Positions 24,371 through 55,469 are shown, counted from the stretch's first letter. The stretch is 64,000 nt of DNA from Liolophura sinensis (GCF_032854445.1 NC_088303.1:9491501-9555500); one strand, 5' to 3'. Numbers and translations: made by a program. The notes: a model not told the origin generated them from the sequence alone.

Positions 24371-24659
24371 ACGAGGATTAATAACTGCTAAACGATGAGA
24401 CGTTTAGTTAATTCGAGACACACGGCGGTGCATATGCACTAGAGGATAAGTTTTCATTATTCTATTCGTCCGCATTTTGATCAGTCCTAGGCCACATCAG
24501 TTTTTCGTGAACACCGTTAGGCCTAGTGCCTCATTTTTATACATCTTAATTAACCCACCCCAAGTACATTTTATCTATCTGTGTACACATGCATTTGTGA
24601 GAAGGGTACAGCATGGTCACCTCATACAAATTTGTTTTGACAGGCCTATAGACTTTCAT

Positions 24660-24790
24660 CTACCTGTTTTGTATGAATACCATTTTATATATACACACTT
24701 TCTTAAAAGTAGTCTTTTAAAAGTTGGACAGTATACTGATGACCCATTAATTCCCACATTACCGAGGCGGGGAAAGAAATGTGCCCACCT
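24660..24790 (+). repeat. Dispersed repeat pair, copy 1
   Basis: TACCGAGGCGGGGAAAGAAA preceded by TGTATGAATACCATT is shared with 25380-25505, with an indel-rich middle. Confidence 0.55.
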
Positions 24791-25045
24791 ATTTGCAAAA
24801 GAGAGAACAGAAAGTCCTGATGGTACACCCAAAAGTTATTGAAGGGCAAAGGCCTTTGTATTCCATTCGCTACGACATATCTGACACAAGGTCATTTCCA
24901 ACCTCGGACAGGGAATTTCTAAATGTACGTAAGACATTGATGACAGTAAGCGAACCATGACGCTCCTTTGGCCATTTACATAGTCTTGCCTTCGTTCAAG
25001 ATCAATTCTTTTTCATTAATATAATTTTCAAATCAGTACACATTA

Positions 25046-25165
25046 GTCACACGTGAGGAAGATCGCCAGTAACTTGCCGAAGGACGATGGTGTACCTTGA
25101 GCCTTGAAATTTCCTCTGCCCAAAAAATTGATTGCTATCGCACACAGTAGTCCGACATCATGAAG
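25046..25165 (+). mobile_element. Diverged SINE (central domain relative)
   Basis: CACACGTGAGGAAGATCGCC and AGTAACTTGCCGAAGGACG resemble the central domain of lophotrochozoan SINEs. Confidence 0.45.
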
Positions 25166-25224
25166 TCCTTCTTTAGGGCTAAAGACTGGTTGCCGTTCAT
25201 GGGAAGGTTTAATGGATTGCTGAA

Positions 25225-25229
25225 ATTTC

Positions 25230-25268
<39 letters not shown>
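25225..25268. repeat. (TTA)n microsatellite
   Basis: Uninterrupted TTA/ATT repeat of about 14 units. Confidence 0.9.
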
Positions 25269-25379
25269 GCTGGAATAATATCCTTATGAAGTTCGGTGAA
25301 ACCATACACCAGAGCCCATAGGATTTCAATGAGTACTAACTGGGCACCTCATTTGACAGACCTAAAGAGACCTAGTTGT

Positions 25380-25505
25380 GCCTGTTTTCGTATGAATACC
25401 ATTACTTACAGACTTTTTTTTTATTTACCAGGCAGCTTGTTGATGACCTATTGGGCTTAAACAATGCTCACATTACCGAGGCGGGGAAAGAAATGTGCCC
25501 CGGGG
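25380..25505 (+). repeat. Dispersed repeat pair, copy 2
   Basis: Same flanking blocks as 24660-24790, in the same order, about 720 bp away. Confidence 0.55.
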
Positions 25506-26045
25506 GAGCAAAATATGTTCTAGCTGGAACATGTGCACGATATATAATTTAGCTTATAATGCAGCCAGGAGAAATCCTCAAACGGTGAACAACAGCAAGA
25601 ATGTTAGTGACGATTAAAAAGTAACTATTCCAAAATTATTCCACCTTTTTCACCATTTAACATGAAACCCCCACAAACAGTTTTAGAAGATAATGGGCGA
25701 TAACTCTGCGGAACCATCTTTAAACATTAGAGAAGGGTGGTCTCCCCATTTAAACAGAGGACCCTATAATAAATTAAAAGAAAATAGTCAATTAATGGCC
25801 TTTCTTTTTGGCAGGCTGAGGTGACATATGAAATGATGCAGATTTCCTGCTTACATTTTGCATAGGTTATTCGCGTTAACGTGTTAACAGCGTCGATGGG
25901 TCGTGAAGAAAGTCAGTTGGCATTTATAGTTCTGATCCTTTCTAAAACTGTTAACATTCTCTATAAATTGCTAATATGGACGGGACTGGTTACTAATTAA
26001 AAAGGTGATTAAAAAGGTGGGACAATCCAGTTTACTTTCGAACGG

Positions 26046-26275
26046 CTGTTTTATTTATTTATTTGATTGGTGTTTTACGCCGTACTCAACAATATTTTCA
26101 CTTATACGGGGCCGACAAGCATTATGGCGGGAGGAAACTGGGCAGGCTCCGAGTAAAACCCACGACCACCCACAGGCCATACGTATGGCCAGAGAGGAAA
26201 CCAGTGTGAGCTGAACATGAACTCACAACGACTGCGTTGGTGGGAGGCACCTGGGCACCCCGCTGGCATGTCCGA
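26046..26275 (-). mobile_element. SINE family 1, near full length
   Basis: From (TTTA)n and GATTGGTGTTTTACGCCG through the central domain to the B-box region and the head; head diverged. Confidence 0.82.
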
Positions 26276-26689
26276 CGGCTTTTGGATTGAAACTGAAACA
26301 CATGCCTTCTGTCTTTGTCGAAAAGGTGCAAGCTATGTACAACCACGGAAGTCCACACAACAGATCACAATCTGCACCGCAAGAAATTGGAAACAAATTT
26401 GCAACAATCCATTGGTTCAAGTACCACGAACTATACATTCCTAGTGTTTATAACTCAAACAAGCAGTTTTGATCATCAAAGAATCAGTCCATGTAAGCCG
26501 CTAGGTTCTGTTTACAGTATACTGTTTCACATGATCTAAATACTTGAGAAAGAGCATTGGGGTTTCCATGGTCTGGGCCAAGTTTCACAAAACGCCGTAC
26601 GAAATTTGGTTTTTTTTACAATACCGGTACCTCACTGTTACCGTAGCATTGTCATATAGGCGCGATTATCGCACATGTACATCTTAGTG

Positions 26690-27110
26690 AAACTCGGTCC
26701 TGAACCTTTGAGGATGTGCATTGCGAATTTACATGGTCGGAACGTTTGAGGATGAGCGCGGCGGCTCACATGGACTGAACGCTTGAGGATGAACGTAGTG
26801 GCTTCCATGGTCTGAAGCTTAAGGTTGAGCGCAGCGGTTAACATGGTCTGTGCGTGTGAGGATAAGTATAGCGGCTTACAGGGTCGAAATGCTTGGGGAT
26901 GAGTGCAGCGGCTTATATGGAGGGAACGTTTGAAGATTGGGGATGAGAGTAGCGGCCTAACAGGGCCTAAACGTTTGAAACAGAGTTGAAACAGGGTTGT
27001 AACAGGGCTGATATGGACTGGACGTATAATTATGAGGATTAGCGTATAGCCGCTTACATGAATTGAGCGTTTGAGGATGAGCGTAGCTGCTTATAAGGAC
27101 TGAACACCCC
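26690..27110. repeat. Old outlier of the GATGAGCGTAGCGGCTTA repeat
   Basis: About nine diverged 38-45-bp units related to the array at 28.4-29.7 kb, 1.3 kb away. Confidence 0.8.
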
Positions 27111-28384
27111 TGCGTTGGGCCTTCCAAACTGCACATAACTACTTTCATGTTCCCTTAATCGATCCTGATCGTTTAAGACGTCGAAAACTGAAGAACAACA
27201 GTAGAATTTGGTGATCAAAAATCAGAAAATCTACTCCACCCTGTAAGCATGTGAGGCTTCTCTTTGTGTGCAACACAGACAACAGGAGACAATCGCTATA
27301 CTTTTACAGCCAATTTTGAGGTTATTCCATGCCCAAGTGTGGCTTTGCGACTGCAGTAACACAACACAGGGTTCTGTAAAGTTACATACATGGCCTAAAA
27401 TGCCACAGATTGAGAAAATATGGACTACATCAAAAACACCCTTTGATTACGAGGACTCTTTAGCCATGCCTACTAAAACCACCAAAAGCCAAACAAACAA
27501 GAAAAGAAGTCCGGATTTTCACTGCCGGAATGCAGAAGTTGTTTTGTTACTTGCTTGGTTGAAACAGCGGGCTGTGACACGAACTGTAGGAAGCAGCTAG
27601 CCTTTGCCCTACAAAGGTTACGAGTCGACAAGGCGGCCCTCCAGATCATTTCAGTCCTCGCCTACTTGCCGCTGTGCTCACGTGATATCAGACGGCATGC
27701 CCTACCCTGAAGCCCGTAATGGGAACTCAGACAAAATTTAAACTGGCATTTCTATGTGTTACCAATCACTGTTTCCATTCAATATAATTCAAGCCTTGTT
27801 TATTTTTGTCGGTGAATATAAAGATTAGCTCGATTTGTTCATTCCGCGGTGTTGAGCGGCAGGTTGTTCCCACCACTGCAACTCGCAGCGGGTATGCCTA
27901 CCCATCGACTATAAACAATTATAATTCCATTATTCCATGGGTATTTAATTCGTGTCGGGAGCGCGTATGCTCACATATCTACGGTGGCAAATATGTGAGC
28001 GAAAATAGGTCATTGTATCGCCCAGTTGCTTTGCTGTACACGCTTTTCCAGGATCTAATACAACTTTAGGAAAGCTAAGTTGAACGTTCCTACCATAACA
28101 GCCTCGGTCATACAGACTTCCACGCGAACAATTTCACTAACAAATACCGCCTCAAATCCTACCTTTCCCGATTCCCTAATTGCCCGAAATGTAATGTCAA
28201 AGCTAGGACTGGTAAACCATCTTTCAACAGTAATCCAGCCGCATAAACTTTCGAATCGAACATCTCAAACGTCTGCCCAGCTTGGAATTTTTTTTTCAAC
28301 TTTGGGTAAGGTGATGGGCTGCGAAAATTTTATCCTACCCAACATTTTCTTTAAGAATTACATGCCCCATAAACAAAATGTTGA

Positions 28385-29690
28385 GTGTCTCAACGTTGGA
28401 GGACGAGCGTAATGAATTACATGAACTGGAGGTTTGAGGATGGTAGCGAGTTACAGGGTCTGAACGCTTGAGAATGAGCGTAGGCCTATCGGCTTACTGG
28501 GTCTCAACGCTTGAGGATGAGCATAGCAGCTTACAGGGTCTCAACGCTTGAGGATGAGCGTAGCGGTTTGAAGATGAGCGTAGCGGCTTACAGGGTCTCA
28601 ACGCTTGAGGATGAGCGTAGCGGTTTGAAGATGAGCGTAGCGGCTTACATGGTCTCAACGCTTGAAGATGAGCGTAGCGGCTTACAGGGCCTCAAAGCTT
28701 GAGGATGAATGTAGCGGCTTACAGGGTCTCAACGCTTGAGGATGAGCGTAGCGGTTTGAAGATGAGCGTAGCGGCTTACATGGTCTCAACGCTTGAGGAT
28801 GAGCGTAGCGGTTTGAAGATGAGCGTAGCGGCTTACATGGTCTCAACGCTTGAGGATGAGCGTAGCGGCTTACAGGGCCTCAAAGCTTGAGGATGAATGT
28901 AGAGGCTTACAGGGTCTCAACGCTTGAGGATGAGCGTAGCGGTTTGAAGATGAGCGTAGCGGCTTACATGGTCTCAACGCTTGAGGATGAGCGTAGCGGC
29001 TTACAGGGCCTCAAAGCTTGAGGATGAATGTAGCGGCTTACAGGGTCTCAACGCTTGAGGATGAGCGTAGCGGTTTGAAGATGAGCGTAGCGGCTTACAT
29101 GGTCTCAACGCTTGAGGATGAGCGTAGCGGCTTACAGGGCCTCAAAGCTTGAGGATGAGCGTAGCGGTTTGAAGATGAGCGTAGCGGCTTACAGGGTCTC
29201 AACGCTTGAGGATGAATGTAGCGGCTTACGGGGTCTCAACGCTTGAGGATGAGCGTAGGCCTATCGGCTTACAGGGTCTCAACGCTTGAGGATGAGCGTA
29301 GCGGCTTACAGGGTCTCAACGCTTGAGGATGAGCGTAGCGGTTTGAAGATGAGCGTAGCGGCTTACATGGTCTCAACGCTTGAGGATGAGCGTAGCGGCT
29401 TACAGGGCCTCAAAGCTTGAGGATGAATGTAGCGGCTTACAGGGTCTCAACGCTTGAGGATGAGCGTAGCGGTTTGAAGATGAGCGTAGCGGCTTACAGG
29501 GTCTCAACGCTTGAGGATGAGCGTAGCGGTTTGAAGATGAGCGTAGCGGCTTACAGGGTCTCAACGCTTGAGGATGAATGTAGCGGCTTACGGGGTCTCA
29601 ACGCTTGAGGATGAATGTAGCGGCTTACAGGGCCTCAAAGCTTGAGGATGAATGTAGAGGCTTACGGGGCCTCAACGCTTGAGGATCAGC
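28385..29690. repeat. Mosaic minisatellite of 37-bp and 22-bp units
   Basis: 37-bp unit CTCAACGCTTGAGGATGAGC plus GTAGCGGCTTACAGGGT alternates with a 22-bp variant (TTTGAAGATGAGCGTAGCGG). Blocks recur about every 188 bp (for example 28511 and 28699), a higher-order repeat. Units are highly similar, so homogenisation is recent. Confidence 0.9.
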
Positions 29691-29854
29691 TGCGATGTAC
29701 ATAAATCCTAACTAATCTTAATCAGTCGAACGTTGTCGTACAAACGTGTTCCTTTGTGTAACACATCACTGTTTCTGTATTTAGCTGTGCTCGTAAAGCA
29801 AAGCGTTAGGCTTACATGTATCTCACAAGCACCGAAGCCAAACACCAGCGAACA

Positions 29855-30102
29855 ACACCGAAAAAAATAATCTGTTAATTTTAAGTCTGTTGTCTGAGTG
29901 ATGCTGGAATGTATTCTGTTAATATAACATACTCCGTCATATTCAACATAATATCATGTTAGCCTAATACAATCTTTGTGTTGATTTAATGAATATTTCT
30001 GCTATAACGCAATAATCTGCACAATAACAATAACAGAACACATTCAATCTTTACTCAGACAACAGAATTTCTGTTAAATTTAACAGATTATTTTTTGAGA
30101 GT
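29855..30102 (+). mobile_element. MITE copy, about 248 bp
   Basis: Terminal inverted repeats around AATAATCTGTTAA and TTAACAGATTATT. Same family as 47286-47505. Confidence 0.65.
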
Positions 30103-31241
30103 ATGCGTTTCTACACTGTTTAATACCGATTTACAGGTACAACCTACACACAACATTGCGCGTGTGTGCATTTAAGCGTTTAAAGATTTTGGTACTCACG
30201 GCTATTTTACAGCGTTTAACATTTTTAACATCGTTTTAACAGAATCCTTAGCCTGTGAGCTAAGACTTCGCTTTTATGACTGAATCATATATTTAAGACA
30301 AATGTGGCAATTATCAGTAAGCTATGATTTCATTAAATTAGGCCTAAAACCTGCCGCATATAGTAATTAAGACCTGCGGGAGAGCCCAGTACTTCTAAAA
30401 GAGGCATCAGTAGATGCACTGCACATTATCTGGTTATCGAATGATATATTGTTTTCCTGTTTTGAAATCTCTGGTCAGAATCAGTGTCTTGTGCATATTA
30501 TTTATACATGTATAAGTACATGTAATGTCATGTAAACCTCGATTAATCACGGAATCAATGTTACAGTAGGTCTCTGTGACGTATATACTATACAATGTAG
30601 TCTTATTGGCAGCGAACACCCCACGATGTAGGCTCTACCCGATGTAGTCTTCACATTTTTCACTATAATGGATTTGCTATAGTATAGTACATGTATAACA
30701 ACTCTTTGTCCGTTTTTTTCTTTTTCTCAAAGACGGATACTGAAAGATATTTTTAAGCATATTAAAGTGTGTCAGTACCCATATCTCGCTATAAAGAGCA
30801 TGAAAACTAATGGACACGTTGTATGTAGGTCATGCTTGAACAGCGGGCCTTGTGCGGACTGCTTTGACGTTGTGGTTACGGCTTTCTACTACCTTGAATT
30901 GGATTAGCTAGTATAACAAACTCTGGCCATAAGTCCGTAACGTTTGCGAAGTAGGCTTATTTACTGTAATACTTACCTCCCTTCGGTAAAAATGGCGTCT
31001 TTTTTTACACGAGCATTTACTTAAGCTTAAAGCAGTATAAATGATGATCTTAGCGTCTAGAATGGCTTGATTTAGTTGACAAACATGGCGATGGGCAAAA
31101 GATCGACTTTGTGGATTCTTCAGTATGATGTGGTGCTCTAGGGCGTGTATAACTCTGTCTTACTCAGATGTCACTGGTAGGTGTTGGATAGGTATATTGG
31201 GTGTACTACACGCTCTAGGTAGCTTCTTGTGACAGATCAGC

Positions 31242-48254
<17,013 letters not shown>

Positions 48255-48300
48255 CTTCCGTCCGTCTCTTCTTGACCAGTCCTAACCCCTACGATTTTAA

Positions 48301-48306
48301 AATAAA
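48301..48306 (+). terminator. Candidate polyadenylation signal of the SLC35E2-like gene
   Basis: AATAAA 47 bases after the stop codon. It is the nearest canonical hexamer; the short 3' UTR it implies makes a downstream site possible. Confidence 0.4.
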
Positions 48307-50349
48307 CGCCAGAAGCCATTGTTTTATGGATTTATGTGAAAAAATGGCACCAGCTATGGCAAGCCAAACGTTGTGATATTAACACACACAAAAATATCAT
48401 TATGCTATTATTAAAGATAAATGTATTCAGTAACTGAATGAAAATTGAAGTTTTTGTTCAATTATTTTCATACATATGTTTATACAGTCTTTTTGAAACA
48501 TAAAATATTGAATTAAATGGGGCAAAAGAAATCCATCAGTGTGTGTTAGTATGCAATATTGAAAATAATCCTTCGATCTTCTGGGAAAAAGCATCGAAAC
48601 CAATCGGACAACGCCTATCCTCTGCGTTTAGGGAGTACAACATTCTTCAATGGGACAGACAGTCTGGATGACGGCCCCGCACCCCCACCCTTCCTCTTCT
48701 CGCGCAATCGACACACCAGGCGTCGAGAGATTTAAATTTAATTTTTGGCTTGCTTTCGTTTGGCGCGACAGGGAGGAGTGTTTTTTTTTAGAAATATATC
48801 CATTGTAACCAGAAAGATAAAAGCAGCTGAGACTCATCTAAAAAAAAGGTGGCGGTGTGTAAAAAACAGGCAATATTTTACATGCCGATCAACTGAATTT
48901 TAACATTTAAATGTTTGTAAGGAAAAGGTTTAAGAGTAGGGCTACAGAGAATCAGTCCACTTGGGCTCCTTCACGACCGGTTAAAGACTGATAAAATGTT
49001 TATCCGTATAGCAAGACTTAAAAACGTACATGTTATCAACACTCCTCAGATGCGTGGCACACTATGAGCTTTTAGTACATGGCCACGCATGACGCAAGCC
49101 TTAATTCAGACCGTCATAAAAAAAGACTGTTCTATACGTAATGAGAGGGATGTTTTCTTGACCTCCATTCGTTTTCCTGTGTAACGTGCAGTGAATGGTT
49201 TATCTGTACAGCTGAAAGCAAAACTGGGGTTGAAAACGAGGGAATGTATGGGAGTGACATCACAAATTTTGTGTATGGCGTAGGTCCGGGACACCCATTC
49301 ATATTTTCCCATGCCTAATCATTCAATCGCTTAAAAAGCTCGATATTTTCTACATTTAAATAAACAGATGCACTTGTGTATGTAAACTTTCGAACCCTTG
49401 TTTTCGGTAATAATAAAAAAGCGTGGCAATATCAAAAACCACATACGTCAATGATTATTTTCTTTAAAAATAGAATAAATATATATTATTAACATTGATT
49501 TTAAGCTATCAAATGTGGTACTTGATTTTTCCTTTAATATTGAAATAAATATGCATTCTATTACATTTTTCTTCAAAAAGTGCGAAGAAGTGTTCAAAAA
49601 TAAAACACATATATGTTTCAAACATTGAATATTGCAATGCCTGGCTTCCATAAACGGCAATAAATGTCTTAAGAAGCGCATGTTTGAAACTATTCCAATC
49701 GTCAGACCAAGATTGTCATGATTGCTGATTTATGTGGGGAAACTGGGTTGTTTAGGAAGGTGTTATGCCAGGTTCATACTTATTAAACTCGGTTGTATAC
49801 TTCATTTTGCTTTACAAGCATGTAAACGTATTTTGTTTGGTGCGTTAGCACCACGGCATATTTATCTGCTTAAATCGTATTCATATGGGGTCATCTAGTT
49901 TTAAAAAGCAACGTGCATATTTCAAATTTATGTTGGTAATAATGGCTAGTCGTTAACATGTAAGGTGTTTAAATTGGAAACAGAACTTAATGTATTCATA
50001 TGATTCTAGAGCAAGTGATGGTATGCGTCGTTGCCATGTTTGTGATGTTTCAATTCGTAACGTGTTTAAGCGGTTTAGCACAGTTCAGAGATAGTTAAAT
50101 AAGTGTCAGAGTGAAACAAACTATTGTTGTCCACCAGGAGTGAGAGAGTGGCAGGCAACAGTAGTTCAAAATCAAAACCGATCTTTGGTGATGTCTCGCT
50201 TGTCATACGAGTGTTCGAGATATAATCGCATCACGTTTCTGCACTACAGTCCGTGTGGACATTTCACTGTTGAGAAGATGCCTGGGACGATGTGAATTGT
50301 TGAGATATCAACGCATTGTTTACTATTTAAACCTGAATTGCGATTTGGT

Positions 50350-51115
50350 GCCCGTTCTCTAGGGTAGTTGGTCAGTTGGGGTAATGGTTTGCTAGAGCCA
50401 TAGTCAGTGGGGGTCATGATTTTGCTAGAGCCACGGTCATTTGGGGCAGTGGTGTGGTAGAGCCTTGGTCATTTCAGGTAATGTTTTGCTAAAAACCATG
50501 GTCAGTTGGGGTAATGGTTTGCTAGAGCCATTATTAGGTGGGGTAATGCTTTGCTAAGCCTTGTTTAGGTAGGGTAATGATTTGCTAGAGACTTGGTCGA
50601 GTGGGGTACTGGTTTGCCAGAGACTTGGTCAGAGACTTGGTCAGTTGGGGCAACGGTTTGCCAGAGACCTTGGTCAAATGGGGTAATGGTTTGGTTAGAG
50701 CATTTGTTCAGTTGGGGGTAATGCTTTGCTACGGCCATGGTTAGGTGAGGCAATGGTTTCCTAGTGACTTGGTCAGTTGGGGTAATGGTTTGCTAAGGCT
50801 TGGTCAGGTGGGGTAATGGTTTACCAGAGCCTTGGTCAGTAGGGGTTAATGGTTTGCTGGAGCCTTGGTCAGTTCGGGGTAATGGTTTGCTAGAGACTTG
50901 GTGAGTTGAAGTAATGGTTTGCTAGAGCCTTGGTGAGTTTGGGTAACGGTTTGGCTAAAGCCTTGGTCAAGTGGGGTAATGGTTTACCAGGGCCTTGGTC
51001 AGTAGGGTTTATGGGCTTTCTGGAGCCTTGGTCAATTCGGGGTAATGGTTTCCTAGAGCCTTGGTCAGTTGGGGGAATGACTTGCTGGAGCCTTGGTCAG
51101 ATGGGTAATGGTTTG
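50350..51115. repeat. About 33-bp array
   Basis: Some 23 diverged units around GAGCCTTGGTCAGTTGGGGT and AATGGTTTGCTA. Confidence 0.88.
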
Positions 51116-52021
51116 CCTTTTGCCCGCTTCACGAATACAAAGCGAATGGTGGGAAAGTTGATACAATATGTTCCTCGGCCAAATTTATGCATTTCAGCTA
51201 TTTGTGAACATTTGACAACCTAGGTGTCAAAACAGACCTTTTTTTACCAGTCGTCTACCAAAATCGACTTTCAACGTCAATAATATCAAGGCCTATTCTG
51301 AAAATAACGTTCACCACAAACCATTCTTACAGCTAAGAAAATATATGAAGGCGGATTCATATAAAGAGGAACAGTCAGCAGTTTTTTAATGATGCTGGAA
51401 AAGGAAGGTTATGAGACCAGTTCCTAAAATGTTGTACTATGCTGGTTGTAAGTTCTCGATATTCAAAATATGGGTTTCATTTGCTCTTTGATTACAACTG
51501 TTCTTATGTCGGACGTTGTTATCTGGTCCAACAAAATGAGTATACCTCCCAAAGCTGCCATAAAAATCAAACGTGGAAATACGATGGCAGAATGGTCTGG
51601 ACTCTCTACTATTCCTTGACCCTAATTAATATTTAACCCTAATCCGAAGCCTCAATTTTTGGTACATTCTTGGATATATCTTTATTAAAATTTTCCGGGT
51701 TTCCAATATGTCTTAGAGTGTGTGAAATGGCATTGAGTGGTAGTGAAAGATGTTCGTGTACATGTTTGTGTGACAGTAAAGATTAACAAACTTTTCCATG
51801 TAATCGAGCCATGTGTATGACACGGATGCGGATGCAGTTTCAATCTATGCATTTCCAACGGTTTTATCAGAGAATCTCCAAAAATGGGCTATGTAAGCAT
51901 ATTTTCTTCAAACAGTTGTTACATGATCCAGTTCGTAATTGTATATGTACCATTTTAAAGTGAATAAAAGTTTATTGCTTATTGAATCTGTTATACCTGT
52001 AAGTCTACTTTCACAAAAACC

Positions 52022-52023
<2 letters not shown>

Positions 52024-52090
<67 letters not shown>
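52024..52090. repeat. (TA)n microsatellite
   Basis: About 33 TA units. Confidence 0.95.
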
Positions 52091-52092
<2 letters not shown>

Positions 52093-52595
52093 TTTTAGTC
52101 TCGTAAATGTACACTTACAAAACACCGAGCCGATTTGCTCAAAAAGCACTTCGTCTAATTATGAAAGCCGGTATAGGCCTTCGTCGAATCGTCGTTCTGT
52201 AGCGCTTGACGATGAAGCGAAGCGATGGCATATATTGCGCGAATATAGCGACTTGTTTGGCTTTCTTCTCCTTGTATGGGTCTGCTGAAAACCATTCATT
52301 AAATTCCTAGTTAGCATACTTTGTTCGGTTATTGCGGTGTCAGAAATTATTGTGTTGTGTGACTAGCAGAGATGTGTTAGGCATAACACTAAAATGAATG
52401 ATGGCGTCTGAGACCAGTGTGCCATAGGGACATATATGAAGTGACCAAAACACTTAGTCCATGGGCCAGACATGATATTGTACCACTTGAGGTGGTCAGA
52501 CCTAATTGGAAGCAAATTAAGACAGGACAGCCTTTCTGCAATGGTACCTCTATCACACATTTTGATAAAATGAAAAATCACCTTATAACATGGTA

Positions 52596-52728
52596 CAACC
52601 TGCGGATGGTCGTGGGTTTTCCTCGGGCTCCGCCCAGTTTCCTCCCACCATAACGCTGGCCGCCGTCGTATAAGTGAAATATTGTAGAGTACGGCGTAAA
52701 ACACCAATCAGATAAATAAATAAATATA
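52596..52728 (+). mobile_element. SINE family 1, 5'-truncated
   Basis: CCTGCGGATGGTCGTGGGT to CAGATAAATAAATAAATA; close to the reference copy, so probably young. Confidence 0.85.
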
Positions 52729-54335
52729 ACATGTATAAGGTGTTGCGCAAATGACCAGAAAGCAAGAGAAACGCCAATACATCGTAGAGTCCTCAGTTTT
52801 TGATAAAAATAATATGATAATATAAGACCAATTTAAAGTGAACATAAAGTCAGCCACTAAAGCTGAATTAATTAATAAAGTAGTATTCCAGAAATGTTTC
52901 TGGATTTTTTAAAATCATTTAAAATTCTGCTTCGCTTATCAAAAAAATAAATAGCAAACAATCGTCAGTACCAAGCCACTCATTTAGTGACGCCATTTTG
53001 CCGTGTTATAGATATCTAGATGACGTCACAAAATCTAGGCGCTCTCCCATACCATCGATATTAAACAATGTTAAAGTGGGGAAAAAAAGTGGGACACCTA
53101 ACCAAAGACGATCAGCTCTGTTCCTTGTTCAAAGGGCCGATGTTTCTTTCAGTTTTGACGCTCGCTCAGCGCGATGTTCGTGAACACAAGCTTCGTGTTT
53201 TAGTGGTCCTGCTTGTCCTCGTCCTGCATGGATGTACTTTGCCTAGCTGGCTGTACCGACTTCACCGAATTTATCGAACATAGCAGGACATTCTGATTCA
53301 TAACAGACTCTTTCATTCAGATTTGGGAAGATATTTTCGTAATAAATATGACTTTGGCAAGCGAAAATAATGCAAAGTCACAATATCCCAATATGTTTCT
53401 TCAAGCAATGTATCTCCCGAGGCGGTTGTCTTGACAGCTCCACCCTGACAAGTTACTGCAGTATCCTGTCCAATATGTACATATTTTGACACGGACAGCC
53501 GTTCTCAGTTCCCTGCTCATAGACGTGTGGTCCAAAATGCATCAGTTTAACACTTAAACTAACTGCAAAGTCCAATTTATTGTATCGATGCCTGCCTATC
53601 CATTATGAAAACCACAATAACAATCTAGAGCCAAAAGGTTTTTGACGCGACAGCCATAAGGGCTTCTGCAATATGGCCACTCGCAGTGAATTGTCCGTTA
53701 GTGCCATATCCCTAAGGCTGAACTTCATCTTCTCGGCTTTCAAACCTTTGTGAAAATTTTTACATATTTTTCTATGACAACTGTGTCCTACATCATTTTT
53801 CTATGTATATATAGTGGCAGACTTTTTGTTCACTTTAAAAGGGTGTTTTGTATTGTTTACGGAGCAAATATAATTCAGCAGTCCACATTTTGTCTATATT
53901 TTATGTACGCTATTAGCTGAATATTCAGTTGACCTTTACATTTACATGTAAGATTTGCAAGGTTTTCAGCTTGGTTGATAACAACTTATCAATAGTGTAA
54001 ATACCCTGATGAATACTTCTTTTTTAACACCAATTATTACAGTGAGTTAAGACAGATTAGCTGAGGTAAGTAAACGTTCGTGTCATTTCCTTAGCTGTGA
54101 TCTACATGTCTGAAAACTGCAATGTCCGAGTGAGCCTTTTATCAGATTTTTTGACTTTCAATCAAGAATACTGGTACATGTTATTGAAAGTACCGCCAAA
54201 CACTAAGATTAAGAACTAAATTATTCCGTAATACTCTTTGCAGAGTGTAAGTGTTCACTTTGAAATTAAAGACAAAAAAGTGGCGTTTCTGTGGTCTTTT
54301 CTGAACATATTGTGAACAGTGACATCACATAGGGT

Positions 54336-54510
54336 TATTGCCACTTGGAGGAATATGTGTCACCATTGGAGGGCTGGATACGTGTGAGTGGAGGAATATA
54401 CCCATCATTGCTTACGGAGGAGGAGGAGGAGGAGGAGGAGAGGCTTCGGCGAAGGGGGGAGTTTGCGGACGTGTGCCAGGACCGTTTCCCAGACGCAGAC
54501 ACACTTGTTC
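54336..54510 (+). repeat. Partial duplicate of the leader of the zinc-finger ORF at 56.3 kb
   Basis: About 160 bases nearly identical to 56313-56460, including the GGA run, the segment coding for ACGGG and GEASAKG, and the first zinc-finger bases. It has small indels that break the finger and lacks the TATA-box region. Likely a second, truncated copy of the same element end or a local duplication. Confidence 0.7.
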
Positions 54511-55469
54511 CATAAATACATTAACTAACTGGACAATGAAGAAAATTATTTCTTAATGGATATATCATTCGTAGACGAAGACACTATGCAATTTGAGCAG
54601 CCGGGCATCATTCATTGTTTTGATGATGACTGAATCCTTGATATCGCAAGAAGAATAAGTCCGTGGAACATTATACGACGGGCGGTGGACATCAGGCAAC
54701 GTCAGGCAACAGGACTTCAACATCAAAAAATTAGAAAAATGTAACATGACTGCTAGTTCAGTATCATTTTCAAAACACTTGACAAAGATTTGACTGTACT
54801 ATTCAGAGGTGCTTTTGATTAACCTGTAACTATCACTTATAGAAAATTTTCTAAGGTTACACCAACTACTTCCAGAGCTTTCCACTCAAAACGTTCTTTG
54901 ATAGATCTTAAGATATTCGCTCTTAAGAGATGAAATTATGCGTACAATCTATCCCAGCAGTAAATCAGACGATGTCCCAAGGACAGATGCAGTTGTTGCA
55001 GATGTCCGAAACAAACTAGCGTCCTATCCAGATTGCTTAGCTTGGTGCAGATGGCAGCATACTTAAAACAGCAATCCAAAAGCTAACCAAAGAATCTTTG
55101 CCTCACTCAAGACGGGCCTTGATGAAACAGTTGTGCATTAGAAGCTCTAGATTGTACACAAAGAGGAGTCTTCCTTCAAAAATTCCGGCGTTAAGCCATA
55201 ATCATTCATTCACTCCTCCAGAAGTAGTGCTGGGGAGGGACAGAAAAACTCTGGGAGTTAATGCAAACGTGCAATAAAAAACCCTTCTTATAAAGAGTGC
55301 TTCTATAAATTTTACATGTAGCATCAAGGTCAACACGCCCATAAACAAACATGTTTCACAGTGAGTTGGATGAATCACTCTGCTTTGGTTTTCGGATGAG
55401 AACAGAAATCTTCCCCTTTATACAGACAGATTGTTAATACAAAGAAAGCAGTAGGAAAGGGCCCGAAAG

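Larger units (their letters stand above)
21054..31241. other. Intergenic region between two divergent genes
   Basis: No credible gene found on either strand. The longest frames (27268-27600, 24477-24842, 23018-23449) show no recognisable family, splice context or codon bias. Contents are the SINEs, MITE, palindrome and minisatellites listed separately. The M13 and SLC35E2-like genes are transcribed away from each other. Confidence 0.7.
48310..54335. other. Intergenic region without recognisable genes
   Basis: AT-rich, with frames no longer than about 115 codons and none resembling a known family. Contains the array at 50.35-51.11 kb, the TA tract near 52.05 kb and one SINE. I see nothing definable in 48310-50340, 51120-52020 and 52730-54335. 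Confidence 0.65.

Noticed and set aside
25043-25309. ORF with a poly-Ile run
   Set aside because: Translation of the TTA microsatellite plus a diverged SINE.
27268-27600. 110-codon plus-strand ORF
   Set aside because: No recognisable domain, no splice support, and situated between repeat arrays.
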